A DNA stretch of 64,000 nucleotides from Myroides odoratus (GCF_001549985.1 NZ_LROZ01000013.1:41001-105000); one strand, 5' to 3'; shown: positions 18,521 to 27,901, counted from the stretch's first letter. Numbers and translations are program-made. Notes: generated by a model not told the origin, from the letters alone.

Positions 18521-21500
18521 GCCAAAGACAAATCGGCCTCCATCTTTACTGTAAAAATACGAGCAATGTAGCGTTGCTTGTTCGATTGCATTTACCCATA
18601 ATCCTGCTCCGTATGCATTGTGCCATTTGGAAGAACTTTCTTCTGGGGTCCATACTCGTCCATAATCAAAACCTGCATATAAGCCATAGGACATTGGAAT
18701 AAATCCAGCCGTAAACTGCCCTGCATTAAAGCGCAAATCAGTCGTTTGCACAAACGATGTTTTTCCTGTAAAACGTTCGGGTCTAAATCCTCTTAAATTA
18801 GTATTTCCACCAATAGTTGCTCCGTGGTAGAAGTCATAATTAGAATTCAATCTCGTTTGATAGGTAAAATTCGTCGCCAGGATTAAACGCTCACTGCGCT
18901 CTAAATAATGAGCAAAACTTACTTTCGCATCTAAGAACGGGAAGTTTTGCTTACTATCTTCTAAATTCGTTCTCCAACCCACTGTGGTATAGAAAGCAAA
19001 ACCTTTGGTTGGATTTGCGGCGTTGTTGTACTGTTGGAAATCATAGGTTGCCTGAATGGTTCCGTATTGTTGGAAGTCAAATACCTTTTGATCGACTAAA
19101 TCCGGGCTACTCGTAATGAAACGATTGGCTTTATCTTGTACCTTCATCGCTTTATACTCTACATTGAATTCAAACGAATCTCCATTTTTTCCTTGAAATT
19201 TATATCCTGGTGCTATTGCATAACTTTGGATTCTCACTCGCTTATATTCATCCCCCATTTCTTTGTCAAAATAATGCGTTTCGTTTCCTATGCCATAGTA
19301 ATTCACAGCGAAATTAGGGCTCGTAGCTTTTGCGTTTAAGGTGAACCCCCAGTTGTTTGTTGCATTCGGGAAATGCCCTGCATATTCTGCCTCTACCCCT
19401 TTGGTATTAAACGAATAAAACCCTTTAATTGTGTGTTTAGCAGCATAAGGGTCTTGAACGAAATTTGAACGTTTAGACGAATATAAAAAACCTAACTTCA
19501 CTCCATCTTCGGGGTTATAACCAACATTGGGCAATAACATATTCACCGTTAATGGCAGTTTCTCGTAATTGAAATTATTTAAATCATAGCGGTTGGTAAA
19601 ATAGTGTTTCGTTTTTTTACCCACCTGCGTTAATTCATTTTGCTTATCAGCATAATCGTAAACAACTACTTTTTTACTGTTTTCAATTTGGAACGTATCT
19701 TTGTTTTTTCCTCCAATTAAGCGCAACTTAATTTTTGCTTTTTCATCTCCTTGCACGAGGAAGGTATCTTCATCATTCAACCCATAAATCCAAATTTCCT
19801 TGGTCTCTTTTGGGTCATACGTCTTTTCAAAGACTGTTTCTTGTCCTGATTTTTTATCTCTTAATTGAACCAAGTGAACGCTTCCATCTTGGTTGCGATT
19901 CACTTTAAAAGTATCTTTTTTATCAGTTCCAGACAGCATCACGTATTTGCGCAATTCACGGTAATATTTTGGCACAAAATCCGCTATTTTTTTCTTGCGT
20001 TCTTTCAACACATACTTGATGTGTTCCACATCTTTTCCCTGTACTTCTTTAGGCAATTTGGCAAAAATATTTTCAATACTTTCATCATCTAAATCCTGTA
20101 CAATTGACGTCGCTTGCTCTACCCAATCTTCTTCCGTTGTTGACTTCAACAAGTATTGATCCAGCGGAAATGCCGTATGATTGATCCAACGCGGATGAGC
20201 AAAATCAGTCGTGTAATTTTGCATGTGACGCAACATAGGTAACTTTTTAATCAGCGATAATAAAGCACCATCAATTTTAGCAAATGCCTGATCTCGATCT
20301 CGAGGTACTGGGCGATAAATGACTTTATCCCCTTCTTTGAACTCAGACCATCTCCACTGATCTCCATGTCGATCCCAATCCCCAATGAGCATATCAAAAA
20401 TTCGAGCACGCAGATACATGGATTCATCTATCGCATATTTCTCATCTTTTCTCAAATTAGCAATTACATCCGTTGTACTGATAATCTTTGCTGCATTTCC
20501 AAAACTTTCTTCTTCATGACCTTCACTCGGACGCTCTTCAATCATATACAATTCATCTCCATATTTGCCATTAAACGCACCTAGTGCCTGTTGTTTTGGA
20601 ATATAGTACAGCTCTGGATTGGTGTGATAAATACCCACTTTAGACGATAAATCACCTATGATGAAAGGTGTATAAGGATGTGCTGTGGTATAAAAATCAT
20701 AGATAAAGCCTTCCGCCCATGTATCGTCAAACGAATCCATTACATAATTATCTCGGAATACGGCGGTTTGTAAAAAGCGCGAAACACTTTTTCGCACGCC
20801 ACGCATCACATATTGTGTCCCATTTTTATCTTCTAAACGCAGCGATAGCGATTGATTTCCTCCCCCTGAGATTAATGGTTTTAAGCCTCCTTTAAGCGAG
20901 TCCAAATTTCCAATAGGTGCCAGGATTGATTGTCCATAAGTTGAACGATAGTGATCTCCCCACAGAAAACGATAAAAACCACTTTTTTGTGTCCATTTTT
21001 CGGGATAAACACTGGTTACTTTTGCTTCCATAGTTGGTGCGCCAAAAGAAGTAGTTACTTCTTGTTCTGGTTGAAAAATTTGCTGTTCCCAAATTGGTGT
21101 ATGTTGCCCATTTTCGAAAGCATGAAAACGTACAACTGCATTTTTATCCACACCTATTTCCAAAGCAGCATAGCCTAATTGTCCAGCAGAAAAACTGCCT
21201 TTCTCAATCGCTCTTGCTGGAGATAAATCCCCTAAAGCCCCACTAACAATCTGCTTTACCCCTTCTTTTTCGTGGTATTGCATATTTCGTTCATGTCCCG
21301 AAACGAGTACAACATTGTCATACATTTGCGCCATTGTTTGCAAGCGTTTGTTCAAGGCATTATACTTTTTACTTTGCAAATCTTGCGTATTAATTCCCGA
21401 AACAGCACGCGTATAATTAATCAATGAACCTAGAACAGGCAAAGGGATCTTCTTTTCAAAAGGATATAAATGATCTTGTAAAGAAAAGTATCCTCCGTGA

Positions 21501-22225
21501 TTTCCTGTACTATACACTGGATGATGCAGTGCTAAAACCACGATTCTATTTTGGTTTTTATTGATTTCTCCTCTTAATTCATCAAAGAAATCTTCCCTAG
21601 TTTTGATGTCGCAGTCCTCATTCATATTGGGTTGTTGATCCCAGTTTTCCAAATACCATTGGCTATCTACCACAATTAATACGGTTTCATCGTTGATTTT
21701 CAATCGTTCGAATCCACAAACTTTACGCGGCAATAGTGCTTTTTTATCTTCTAAATTAGCAGTCAAATACTTGGAGATATCTTTGATTCCCTCATATCCT
21801 TTTTTCCATTCGGCTTCTCCATTGATAAAAACAGTTTCTCCCCTAAATTGTTTTGCCCAATCCACGGCAGTACGCAACTGTGCATCTTCTTCGTTTTTGA
21901 GCTGTTTTTTTTGTATATTATCTCCTAACAAAACCAAGGTCGATTTTTTATCGGCCTGTTTAAATACTTGAGTCAACTGTTCTAGATGGGCTTGTTCTTC
22001 TTGCGATTTTGCAGCTAGTAAACCACCAACAAAATAATAGGTATGGGCAATTTCAACACTATTCTTGCGTTCTATCTCTGCACTAGCAATATTATTCCCT
22101 CGCTGTTGAGGGCTTAATGTTGCACAAGAATACGAGAAGATCAAAAGAAGAAAATAAGCCACGGGCTTAATTTTTATGCGCTTATCGGGATTTTGACTAA
22201 ATAATTTCATATTTTTAGACATCAA
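18503..22225 (-). CDS. Outer membrane protein with degenerate metallophosphoesterase domain and C-terminal Omp85-like barrel
   Basis: 1240 residues. A hydrophobic segment ends in SYSCA (Cys34), a possible lipobox. Residues about 60-330 follow a calcineurin-like phosphoesterase layout (LVLLGDN at 98-103, VDSQWYL near 187, LALHHPVYSTGNHGG at 231-245). However, the first metal motif reads FVGG where GD is expected, the GNH motif reads NGEAEW (135-140) and GHxH reads GHER (310-313). A middle region (about 430-830) is of unknown fold. The C-terminal 350 residues look like a surface-antigen barrel ending in VFGLGFGF. It is probably an outer-membrane protein whose phosphoesterase domain has lost activity. 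A start at 22210 (fifth codon downstream) is also possible. Confidence 0.82.
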   Translation of the reverse strand: MMSKNMKLFSQNPDKRIKIKPVAYFLLLIFSYSCATLSPQQRGNNIASAEIERKNSVEIAHTYYFVGGLLAAKSQEEQAHLEQLTQVFKQADKKSTLVLLGDNIQKKQLKNEEDAQLRTAVDWAKQFRGETVFINGEAEWKKGYEGIKDISKYLTANLEDKKALLPRKVCGFERLKINDETVLIVVDSQWYLENWDQQPNMNEDCDIKTREDFFDELRGEINKNQNRIVVLALHHPVYSTGNHGGYFSLQDHLYPFEKKIPLPVLGSLINYTRAVSGINTQDLQSKKYNALNKRLQTMAQMYDNVVLVSGHERNMQYHEKEGVKQIVSGALGDLSPARAIEKGSFSAGQLGYAALEIGVDKNAVVRFHAFENGQHTPIWEQQIFQPEQEVTTSFGAPTMEAKVTSVYPEKWTQKSGFYRFLWGDHYRSTYGQSILAPIGNLDSLKGGLKPLISGGGNQSLSLRLEDKNGTQYVMRGVRKSVSRFLQTAVFRDNYVMDSFDDTWAEGFIYDFYTTAHPYTPFIIGDLSSKVGIYHTNPELYYIPKQQALGAFNGKYGDELYMIEERPSEGHEEESFGNAAKIISTTDVIANLRKDEKYAIDESMYLRARIFDMLIGDWDRHGDQWRWSEFKEGDKVIYRPVPRDRDQAFAKIDGALLSLIKKLPMLRHMQNYTTDFAHPRWINHTAFPLDQYLLKSTTEEDWVEQATSIVQDLDDESIENIFAKLPKEVQGKDVEHIKYVLKERKKKIADFVPKYYRELRKYVMLSGTDKKDTFKVNRNQDGSVHLVQLRDKKSGQETVFEKTYDPKETKEIWIYGLNDEDTFLVQGDEKAKIKLRLIGGKNKDTFQIENSKKVVVYDYADKQNELTQVGKKTKHYFTNRYDLNNFNYEKLPLTVNMLLPNVGYNPEDGVKLGFLYSSKRSNFVQDPYAAKHTIKGFYSFNTKGVEAEYAGHFPNATNNWGFTLNAKATSPNFAVNYYGIGNETHYFDKEMGDEYKRVRIQSYAIAPGYKFQGKNGDSFEFNVEYKAMKVQDKANRFITSSPDLVDQKVFDFQQYGTIQATYDFQQYNNAANPTKGFAFYTTVGWRTNLEDSKQNFPFLDAKVSFAHYLERSERLILATNFTYQTRLNSNYDFYHGATIGGNTNLRGFRPERFTGKTSFVQTTDLRFNAGQFTAGFIPMSYGLYAGFDYGRVWTPEESSSKWHNAYGAGLWVNAIEQATLHCSYFYSKDGGRFVFGLGFGF

Positions 22226-22237
22226 AAGAGGGTTGCT

Positions 22238-23395
22238 ATGACTATTTTACAAAAAGTTGAAGAATATATCTTTCAACTATACAAAGATACATTATCACGA
22301 CAATATACCTACCATAATTTCCAACATACTACACGCGTAGTGAATGGTTTAGAGGAAATATTACAAAATGTAGTTGTAAGTGAAAGAGATGCCTTAAACT
22401 TAAGGTATGCTGCTTGGTTTCACGATATTGGCTATATACAATCTTGTACAGAACACGAAAAAAATGGAGCCCTAATTGCTGAAGCCTTCTTACAAGAACA
22501 AGGAATTGAAACAGAAGACATTGAAAGTATCAAAACCTTAATTCTAGCTACTAAATTAGAACATACCCCATCCAATCTTTTAGAATGCATCATTAAAGAT
22601 GCGGATTTCTCTCATCTTGCAGATAGTGATTACATTGAAATCAGCGATTTATTACTACAAGAAATGACGTGTACGTGTAATCTCAACTATTCTCAAGAGG
22701 AATGGAATCAACAAAATTTAAATTTCTTATTGTATAAACATCGTTTTTATACAGACTATGCTCGTCAGTACTGGCAACCGAAAAAACAACAGAATATTTT
22801 CAGTATTTCTGACCGTATTGAGAAAGACAAAAAGAAAAAGAAGAAAGCCAATAAAAAAGAACATTTTAGATCTATTGATACGTTATTTCGCACCACCTTG
22901 CGCAATCACACCCAATTGAGTGCCATTGCTGATCGAAAAGCGAATATTTTACTTTCAGTCAATGCTATCATTATTTCGATTTGCTTGTCTACTTTAATTC
23001 CAAAGTTAGATAGCCCTTCTAATGCGCATTTAATTGGACCTACTTTTACGCTGGTTTTCTTTAGTGTAGCCACTATTATTTTTGCTATTATGTCTACAAG
23101 ACCTAAAGTAACTACAGGTACTTTTTCACAAGAAGAGCTTGATAATCACACGGTCAATTTACTGTTCTTTGGCTCATTTCACAAAATGCCATTAGATCAG
23201 TACTACAAAACCTTGAGAGACTTAATTCGCAAAGAAGAAAATATTTACGAGGCCTTGACGACTGATTTATACTACCTTGGTAAAGTGCTGAATAGAAAAT
23301 ACACCTTATTGCGTATTACCTATACCATTTTCACCGTAGGTATATTAGCTTCCGTAATTGCTTTTGTATTGGCTTTTAAAGGTATTGGTTTCTAA
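22238..23395 (+). CDS. HD-domain phosphohydrolase fused to a Pycsar-type transmembrane effector domain
   Basis: 385 residues. The N-terminal half is an HD domain with the metal set intact: YHNFQHTTRV (His26, His30), WFHDIGY (His62, Asp63) and KDADFSHL (Asp121). A lysine-rich linker (195-207) leads into a domain resembling DUF5706 / PycTM: DTLFRTTLRNHTQLSAIADRKANILLSVNA, then membrane helices at about 236-256, 265-285 and 357-380. PycTM domains respond to cyclic cCMP or cUMP in Pycsar anti-phage defence by damaging the membrane; HD domains often hydrolyse nucleotides. No cyclase gene is nearby, so a defence role is not shown. The start lies 12 bp from the divergent neighbour, and the end overlaps the convergent gene by 20 bp. 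Confidence 0.85.
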   Translation: MTILQKVEEYIFQLYKDTLSRQYTYHNFQHTTRVVNGLEEILQNVVVSERDALNLRYAAWFHDIGYIQSCTEHEKNGALIAEAFLQEQGIETEDIESIKTLILATKLEHTPSNLLECIIKDADFSHLADSDYIEISDLLLQEMTCTCNLNYSQEEWNQQNLNFLLYKHRFYTDYARQYWQPKKQQNIFSISDRIEKDKKKKKKANKKEHFRSIDTLFRTTLRNHTQLSAIADRKANILLSVNAIIISICLSTLIPKLDSPSNAHLIGPTFTLVFFSVATIIFAIMSTRPKVTTGTFSQEELDNHTVNLLFFGSFHKMPLDQYYKTLRDLIRKEENIYEALTTDLYYLGKVLNRKYTLLRITYTIFTVGILASVIAFVLAFKGIGF

Positions 23396-25742
23396 GGAAA
23401 TTAACCATTAACTGCTGATAATCCAGTGCCTCCAGATTGTAATCGAGATTCACTAAAACACGAAGACCAATAAGACCTGCAACTCCTTGTAAGTCTTCCA
23501 CTTCAAAAGCCTGAATCTCCGATTGCAAAAGTCCTACTTGTTGTAAATACTTGATATAGGCCATGTACTCATCGCGATCTGCATGAGAGGCAAATACAAT
23601 AGCAATGCTCTTCGGTTGTACAATGCGTTCCTCTGAGTTTTGAATGACAGCTTTATCTAATCGTTTTTTAATAATCTCATAGCGTGTATTGTAGGATCCA
23701 TCAATATCAAAGCGTTTTTCATCCATGCGGAATTGAATACTCAAGGAAGCATCATACACCATAATAAGGGAAGTTGCATCCATTGGAATTTCATCTTGAA
23801 TATTGTTGCGATAATGAATGCACATTTGTTCTGCCATCACCTGTAATTGCCACAATCTCAGATTCTGCAAATAGGTAATATCAAATGCGCGATCCGGACA
23901 AATCGAATCGCCAATGTAAATATTGTGTTCTACCCCATCGGTTTTAAATCGCTCATAATAATGCGGATACACAGCCTGAGCCTCCTTTTGTCGCTTATCT
24001 AAAATATCAGAATAGCATTTATTAATACGCCCTATTTGCTTGTCAAATACTTTTCGATAGCGGTAATACACATCCAATTCATAATCGACATAACCGAAAT
24101 ACGTATTCAATCGCTCTGTATTGAAAAGATAACTCTCCTTTTGCAACAAAGGATGTATTTCTTCTCGAATATACGTTTGAATGCGCTGTTCAAGTCCAGA
24201 ATAAAAGTGATTTTTCACTTGTTTATTATAGGCTTTCAGCTTCAAACGGTGTTTCTCTAATAAAATATTTTCTACTTCTTTGGCGTAATCATCCAACAAA
24301 TAAATTAATTGATCCAATTGAGAGCGCAAATCTTTTCGAATCGCATCATTTCTCAATTGACTGGATCCTTTGATATCAATCTCCCCATATAACGGAAATA
24401 CATCTGGAAATACAATAGGAGTTAAGATATAGTTTCTATCTGCTACACTGTCAATGTAGTTTTTCTGTGCCTCTTCTAAGAATTTCCAATATACGCTTGG
24501 GTGAATCGTAGTATACTCACGTTGAATAATCGCCTCAATGTGATTCAAGGCATCTGCTCTTACGCGTTCCATGGTTTCGGAGATAATGGGCATCAGCTCA
24601 TTTAATTTTTGTGCATTGACACTGTGTAAATCGCGTGGATTACTCGATACAATTTCCAGCACCCCTTCAATCCCTGTTGAGGTAATGATAGGGCTAAACA
24701 AACAGCTTCGAACTCCTTTTTGCAACAAGTTTACACACATTTCACGGTGCTCCTCATTGTTTATTTCTTCCGCCACATCGGAAATAGTAAAATATTGTTT
24801 TTGTATCATCAAACGGCGGTATGCTTGTGCGGAGACCACAATTTGACTTTGCTCTTCGTTGAGCAAATAGCTCTGCACAATCATGACGTTTTTGAGCTCC
24901 ATTTGGGTCGTTTTATCCCCTTGAAGCACTGTTAATCCAATTTTCAAATCAGGTAATTTAAAAATGGAACTAAACAATTGATTGACAAAATCACCTAAAG
25001 GTTTGCGCTGCAATTCTGTTTTCAAAAAACTTTCTTTCAAAAGAGAAAGTGCATTTTCAAAAGTCACATCGACCAAACTCAGCAAACCAAATCCTTTGAG
25101 ATTCCAACTTTTTTGAGGAAAATAGCGCTGCCATAATTCAAAGTCATCGTAATTGTCCTGCAGCAATTCAATATCTTTCTGCGTGAGCATTACTGCATTT
25201 TTCCTTGGAACTAACTCTACAAAATCGGCATTATACAACACGCGATAATATCGTATAATCCCGCGTTTATCCGGTAATTCGATAAATAGCGGTTGTGTCA
25301 AATCAAATGTTGCCTTGAAATAGTAGTTCATAATGATACAACAACAGGCGATATAGTATTCATTTTGATCGAAATTTCTTATTTCTCCGTTGTACTTCCC
25401 TCCTGCATCTTCTATAATCTGTTTGAATCGCCTCGTGTGATTAAACATGATGTTTTGGAAGGGCATAGAAACCGCTTTAATTTCATTATCCGATAAAGCA
25501 GAAGGAAAAATAACATCAAACAATTCCTTCACTAAAACTTCAGTCCCATCTGTAGATGATGCTTCAATGGCTTCAATATCAATGTGTAATTGTTGATTCG
25601 CTCTTGACAATAAATCTTCGTAATATGCTTTTTTATAAGGATTTCCATCTTCTTTTGCAATAAAGTTCATCAACTCTTCTTTGATCTTATCAAAAGAAAA
25701 TTCAATATGGAAAGGGGTCAATTCAAAAGCTTTTAATCTCAT
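23376..25742 (-). CDS. GAF-domain-like protein of unknown function
   Basis: 788 residues, no signal peptide, no membrane segment, so cytoplasmic. Residues about 240-400 look like a GAF domain (LKNVMIVQSYLLNEEQSQIVVSAQAYRRL ... GVRSCLFSPIITSTGIEGVLEIVS), a fold that binds small ligands including cyclic nucleotides. The C-terminal half is helical and charged with no catalytic motif I recognise; the last 90 residues resemble a small alpha/beta domain. Its 3' end overlaps that of the HD-PycTM gene by 20 bp. The function is not known. Confidence 0.7.
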   Translation of the reverse strand: MRLKAFELTPFHIEFSFDKIKEELMNFIAKEDGNPYKKAYYEDLLSRANQQLHIDIEAIEASSTDGTEVLVKELFDVIFPSALSDNEIKAVSMPFQNIMFNHTRRFKQIIEDAGGKYNGEIRNFDQNEYYIACCCIIMNYYFKATFDLTQPLFIELPDKRGIIRYYRVLYNADFVELVPRKNAVMLTQKDIELLQDNYDDFELWQRYFPQKSWNLKGFGLLSLVDVTFENALSLLKESFLKTELQRKPLGDFVNQLFSSIFKLPDLKIGLTVLQGDKTTQMELKNVMIVQSYLLNEEQSQIVVSAQAYRRLMIQKQYFTISDVAEEINNEEHREMCVNLLQKGVRSCLFSPIITSTGIEGVLEIVSSNPRDLHSVNAQKLNELMPIISETMERVRADALNHIEAIIQREYTTIHPSVYWKFLEEAQKNYIDSVADRNYILTPIVFPDVFPLYGEIDIKGSSQLRNDAIRKDLRSQLDQLIYLLDDYAKEVENILLEKHRLKLKAYNKQVKNHFYSGLEQRIQTYIREEIHPLLQKESYLFNTERLNTYFGYVDYELDVYYRYRKVFDKQIGRINKCYSDILDKRQKEAQAVYPHYYERFKTDGVEHNIYIGDSICPDRAFDITYLQNLRLWQLQVMAEQMCIHYRNNIQDEIPMDATSLIMVYDASLSIQFRMDEKRFDIDGSYNTRYEIIKKRLDKAVIQNSEERIVQPKSIAIVFASHADRDEYMAYIKYLQQVGLLQSEIQAFEVEDLQGVAGLIGLRVLVNLDYNLEALDYQQLMVNFLRNQYL

Positions 25743-25853
25743 GTCGTTTGGTGCTATAAAGGTTTAAAGATACGGAATCCTTGAGTTTTAATTCGTTTTT
25801 GATTGCAATTATCTGCTGCAAAAAGTTATAAAAGAGGAAAAAATAAAATATTG

Positions 25854-25861
25854 TACTTTTG
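25854..25861 (+). promoter_or_regulatory. -7 promoter box of the dusB-like gene
   Basis: TACTTTTG matches TAnnTTTG exactly. It overlaps a possible TTG start at 25859, so translation must begin downstream, supporting the ATG at 25883. No clear -33 element is seen. Confidence 0.55.
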
Positions 25862-25882
25862 CAGGAAATATCGAAAACGATT

Positions 25883-26875
25883 ATGATTAAAATTGGCAAT
25901 ATAGAACTACCTGATCATCCGCTTCTTTTGGCTCCTATGGAAGATGTGAGTGATCCTCCTTTTCGTCGCTTGTGTAAAAAACACGGCGCGGATTTAATGT
26001 ATTCAGAATTTATCTCCTCTGAGGGATTGATTCGAGATGCAATAAAGAGCAAGATGAAATTGGATATTTTTGATTACGAACGTCCTGTTGGTATTCAGAT
26101 TTTTGGTGGTGATGAAGAAGCCATGGCGATGTCCGCACGTATTGTTGAAACAGTTCGCCCAGATTTAGTAGACATCAACTTCGGCTGTCCTGTGAAGAAA
26201 GTTGTTTCTAAAGGCGCTGGTGCAGGAGTATTAAAAGATATTGACTTGATGATTCGCTTAACCAAAGCTGTGGTAACTAGCACCTCATTGCCTGTTACCG
26301 TAAAAACGCGTTTGGGCTGGGACGAAGAGTCGATTAACATTGACGAAGTAGCTGAGCGCTTACAAGATGTTGGAGTACAAGCCTTGACAATTCATGCGAG
26401 AACTCGTGCCCAGATGTACAAAGGACATTCAGATTGGACGCATATTGAGCGCATCAAAAACAACCAACGCATTAAAATTCCCATTTTTGGAAATGGAGAT
26501 ATTGATAGCCCACAAAAGGCATTAGAATACAAAGAAAAGTTTGGATTGGACGGCATGATGATTGGTCGTGCAGCGATTGGATATCCTTGGATTTTTGACG
26601 AAATAAAGCATTATTTTCAAACAGGAGAGCTACTTGCCCCTCCAACAATTAAAGATCGCTTAGAAGCTGCTAAAAACCATTTAATTTGGTCTATGGAGTG
26701 GAAAGGAGAACGCTTGGGGATTGTAGAGATGCGTCGTCACTATACCAATTACTTCAAGGGGATTCACAGTTTTAAACCACATCGTTTGAAATTGGTTACC
26801 ACAGATGACGTTACAGAATTACTAAACTTGTTTGATCAGATTGCAGAAGAATATAAAGATTACGTGATTGAGTAG
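25883..26875 (+). CDS. dusB: tRNA-dihydrouridine synthase, DusB-like
   Basis: 330 residues from the ATG at 25883; a TTG at 25859 is open too but lies within the promoter -7 box. The FMN-dependent TIM barrel is recognisable from LLLAPMEDVSDPPFR, the catalytic DINFGCPVKKVVSKGAGAG (Cys102), VKTRLGWD, IHARTRAQMYKG and the FMN-phosphate loop NGDID ... MIGRAAIGYPW. The C-terminal helical domain binds tRNA. The enzyme reduces specific uridines in the tRNA D-loop. It is a single gene with its own promoter and a downstream terminator. Confidence 0.95.
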   Translation: MIKIGNIELPDHPLLLAPMEDVSDPPFRRLCKKHGADLMYSEFISSEGLIRDAIKSKMKLDIFDYERPVGIQIFGGDEEAMAMSARIVETVRPDLVDINFGCPVKKVVSKGAGAGVLKDIDLMIRLTKAVVTSTSLPVTVKTRLGWDEESINIDEVAERLQDVGVQALTIHARTRAQMYKGHSDWTHIERIKNNQRIKIPIFGNGDIDSPQKALEYKEKFGLDGMMIGRAAIGYPWIFDEIKHYFQTGELLAPPTIKDRLEAAKNHLIWSMEWKGERLGIVEMRRHYTNYFKGIHSFKPHRLKLVTTDDVTELLNLFDQIAEEYKDYVIE

Positions 26876-26934
26876 TTATGAGTGATGGGTTATGAGTGAA
26901 CGTCCCTAAATATGGTTGACCGTTTTAAAAATAT

Positions 26935-26965
26935 AAAAAAAGACCTCCAAGGAGGTCTTTTTTTA
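26935..26965. terminator. Bidirectional terminator between dusB and the MscS gene
   Basis: AGACCTCC / GGAGGTCT around AA with A6 and T7 flanks, between convergent genes. Confidence 0.8.
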
Positions 26966-26990
26966 TTTTGAAAGTCACTCATGACTATTC

Positions 26991-27038
26991 TCATCGTCTC
27001 ACTATCTCATCGTCTCACCATCTCATCGCCTCACCATC
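26991..27038. repeat. Three tandem 16-bp repeats between convergent genes
   Basis: Units TCATCGTCTCACTATC, TCATCGTCTCACCATC and TCATCGCCTCACCATC follow without gaps, each differing by one base from the next. Copies of TTATGAGTGA at 26876-26885 and 26890-26899 and an inverted TCACTCAT at 26975-26982 lie close by. The short unit and lack of spacers rule out CRISPR. Confidence 0.75.
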
Positions 27039-27073
27039 TTCTCTCCCTTTTCTCATTTCACCTTTCCATTAAA

Positions 27074-27901
27074 CTATTTCGTTTTATCCGAAACAATATG
27101 CAAATCACGTTGTGGGAATGGTATTTCAATATTGGCTTCATCCAACGCCACTTTTACAACCTGTTGGATTTCATAAACTGTATTCCAGTAATCTGCTTTA
27201 CCAATCCATGTACGCACGTTTAAATCTACTGAACTATCGCCTAATAGACTAACAAATACAAGAGGTGCAGGCGTTTGAAGTACCGCTTTATGTTTAGCTA
27301 AAGCATTTAAAATAATAGTTTGAGCTTCTTTGATATTTTCGTTATACCCAATACCTACAACAAAATCATGACGTCTGGATGTAATTTCAGAATAGTTTGT
27401 GATGACAGAGTTTGCTAATGGTCCATTCGGACTAAATATTTTTAATCCAGTTGGTCCCGTTAAGGTCGTGTAAAGCAAATCAATTCGCTCTACTGTTCCT
27501 TCCGTTCCACTTGGGTTGGAGATATAATCCCCTACTTTAAAAGGCTTGAATAATAGCACCAAAACACCTCCGGCAAAATTCGACAAACTCCCTTGTAAAG
27601 CCAAACCAATCGCCAAACCAGCAGAAGCAAAAATAGTTGCAATACCCGCCACTTGGAATCCCATCGTTGCTGCTACAATAATCAGTAAAATGATATATAA
27701 CGTAGCTTTTACCACACTTAATAAAAACCCTCTTAAGGATAATTCTACGTCTCTTTTCTCAAGACGTCTGCGAATTAACTTTAAAACGAGTTTGACTAAA
27801 TAAGACCCTATTCCCAATATAACCAGCCCCAATAATATTTTGGGTATCGCTTGCCACATTGACTCTAGCATTTTTTCTAATCCTTGTAATACAATTTCCA
27901 T
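27074..27901 (-). CDS. Small-conductance mechanosensitive channel, MscS family
   Basis: 275 residues, short like E. coli MscS. Three membrane helices at the N-terminus are followed by the glycine/alanine-rich pore helix (ASAGLAIGLALQGSLSNFAGGVLVLLFKPFKVGDYI) and the beta and alpha/beta cytoplasmic domains (GTEGTVERIDLLYTTL, NSVITNYS). It opens with membrane tension to release solutes. Together with mscL at 3695 it gives the cell two classes of osmotic safety valve. It starts 14 bp downstream of the C1 peptidase stop on the same strand, so the two may be co-transcribed. Confidence 0.94.
   Translation of the reverse strand: MEIVLQGLEKMLESMWQAIPKILLGLVILGIGSYLVKLVLKLIRRRLEKRDVELSLRGFLLSVVKATLYIILLIIVAATMGFQVAGIATIFASAGLAIGLALQGSLSNFAGGVLVLLFKPFKVGDYISNPSGTEGTVERIDLLYTTLTGPTGLKIFSPNGPLANSVITNYSEITSRRHDFVVGIGYNENIKEAQTIILNALAKHKAVLQTPAPLVFVSLLGDSSVDLNVRTWIGKADYWNTVYEIQQVVKVALDEANIEIPFPQRDLHIVSDKTK

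Noticed and set aside
22238..25742. A complete Pycsar defence operon
   Set aside because: No nucleotide cyclase gene is present and the neighbouring gene is convergent, not co-transcribed.
25859..25883. TTG start of the dusB-like gene at 25859
   Set aside because: It overlaps an exact -7 promoter box, so it would not be in the mRNA.
26991..27038. CRISPR array
   Set aside because: The repeat unit is 16 bp with no spacers, and no cas genes are present.
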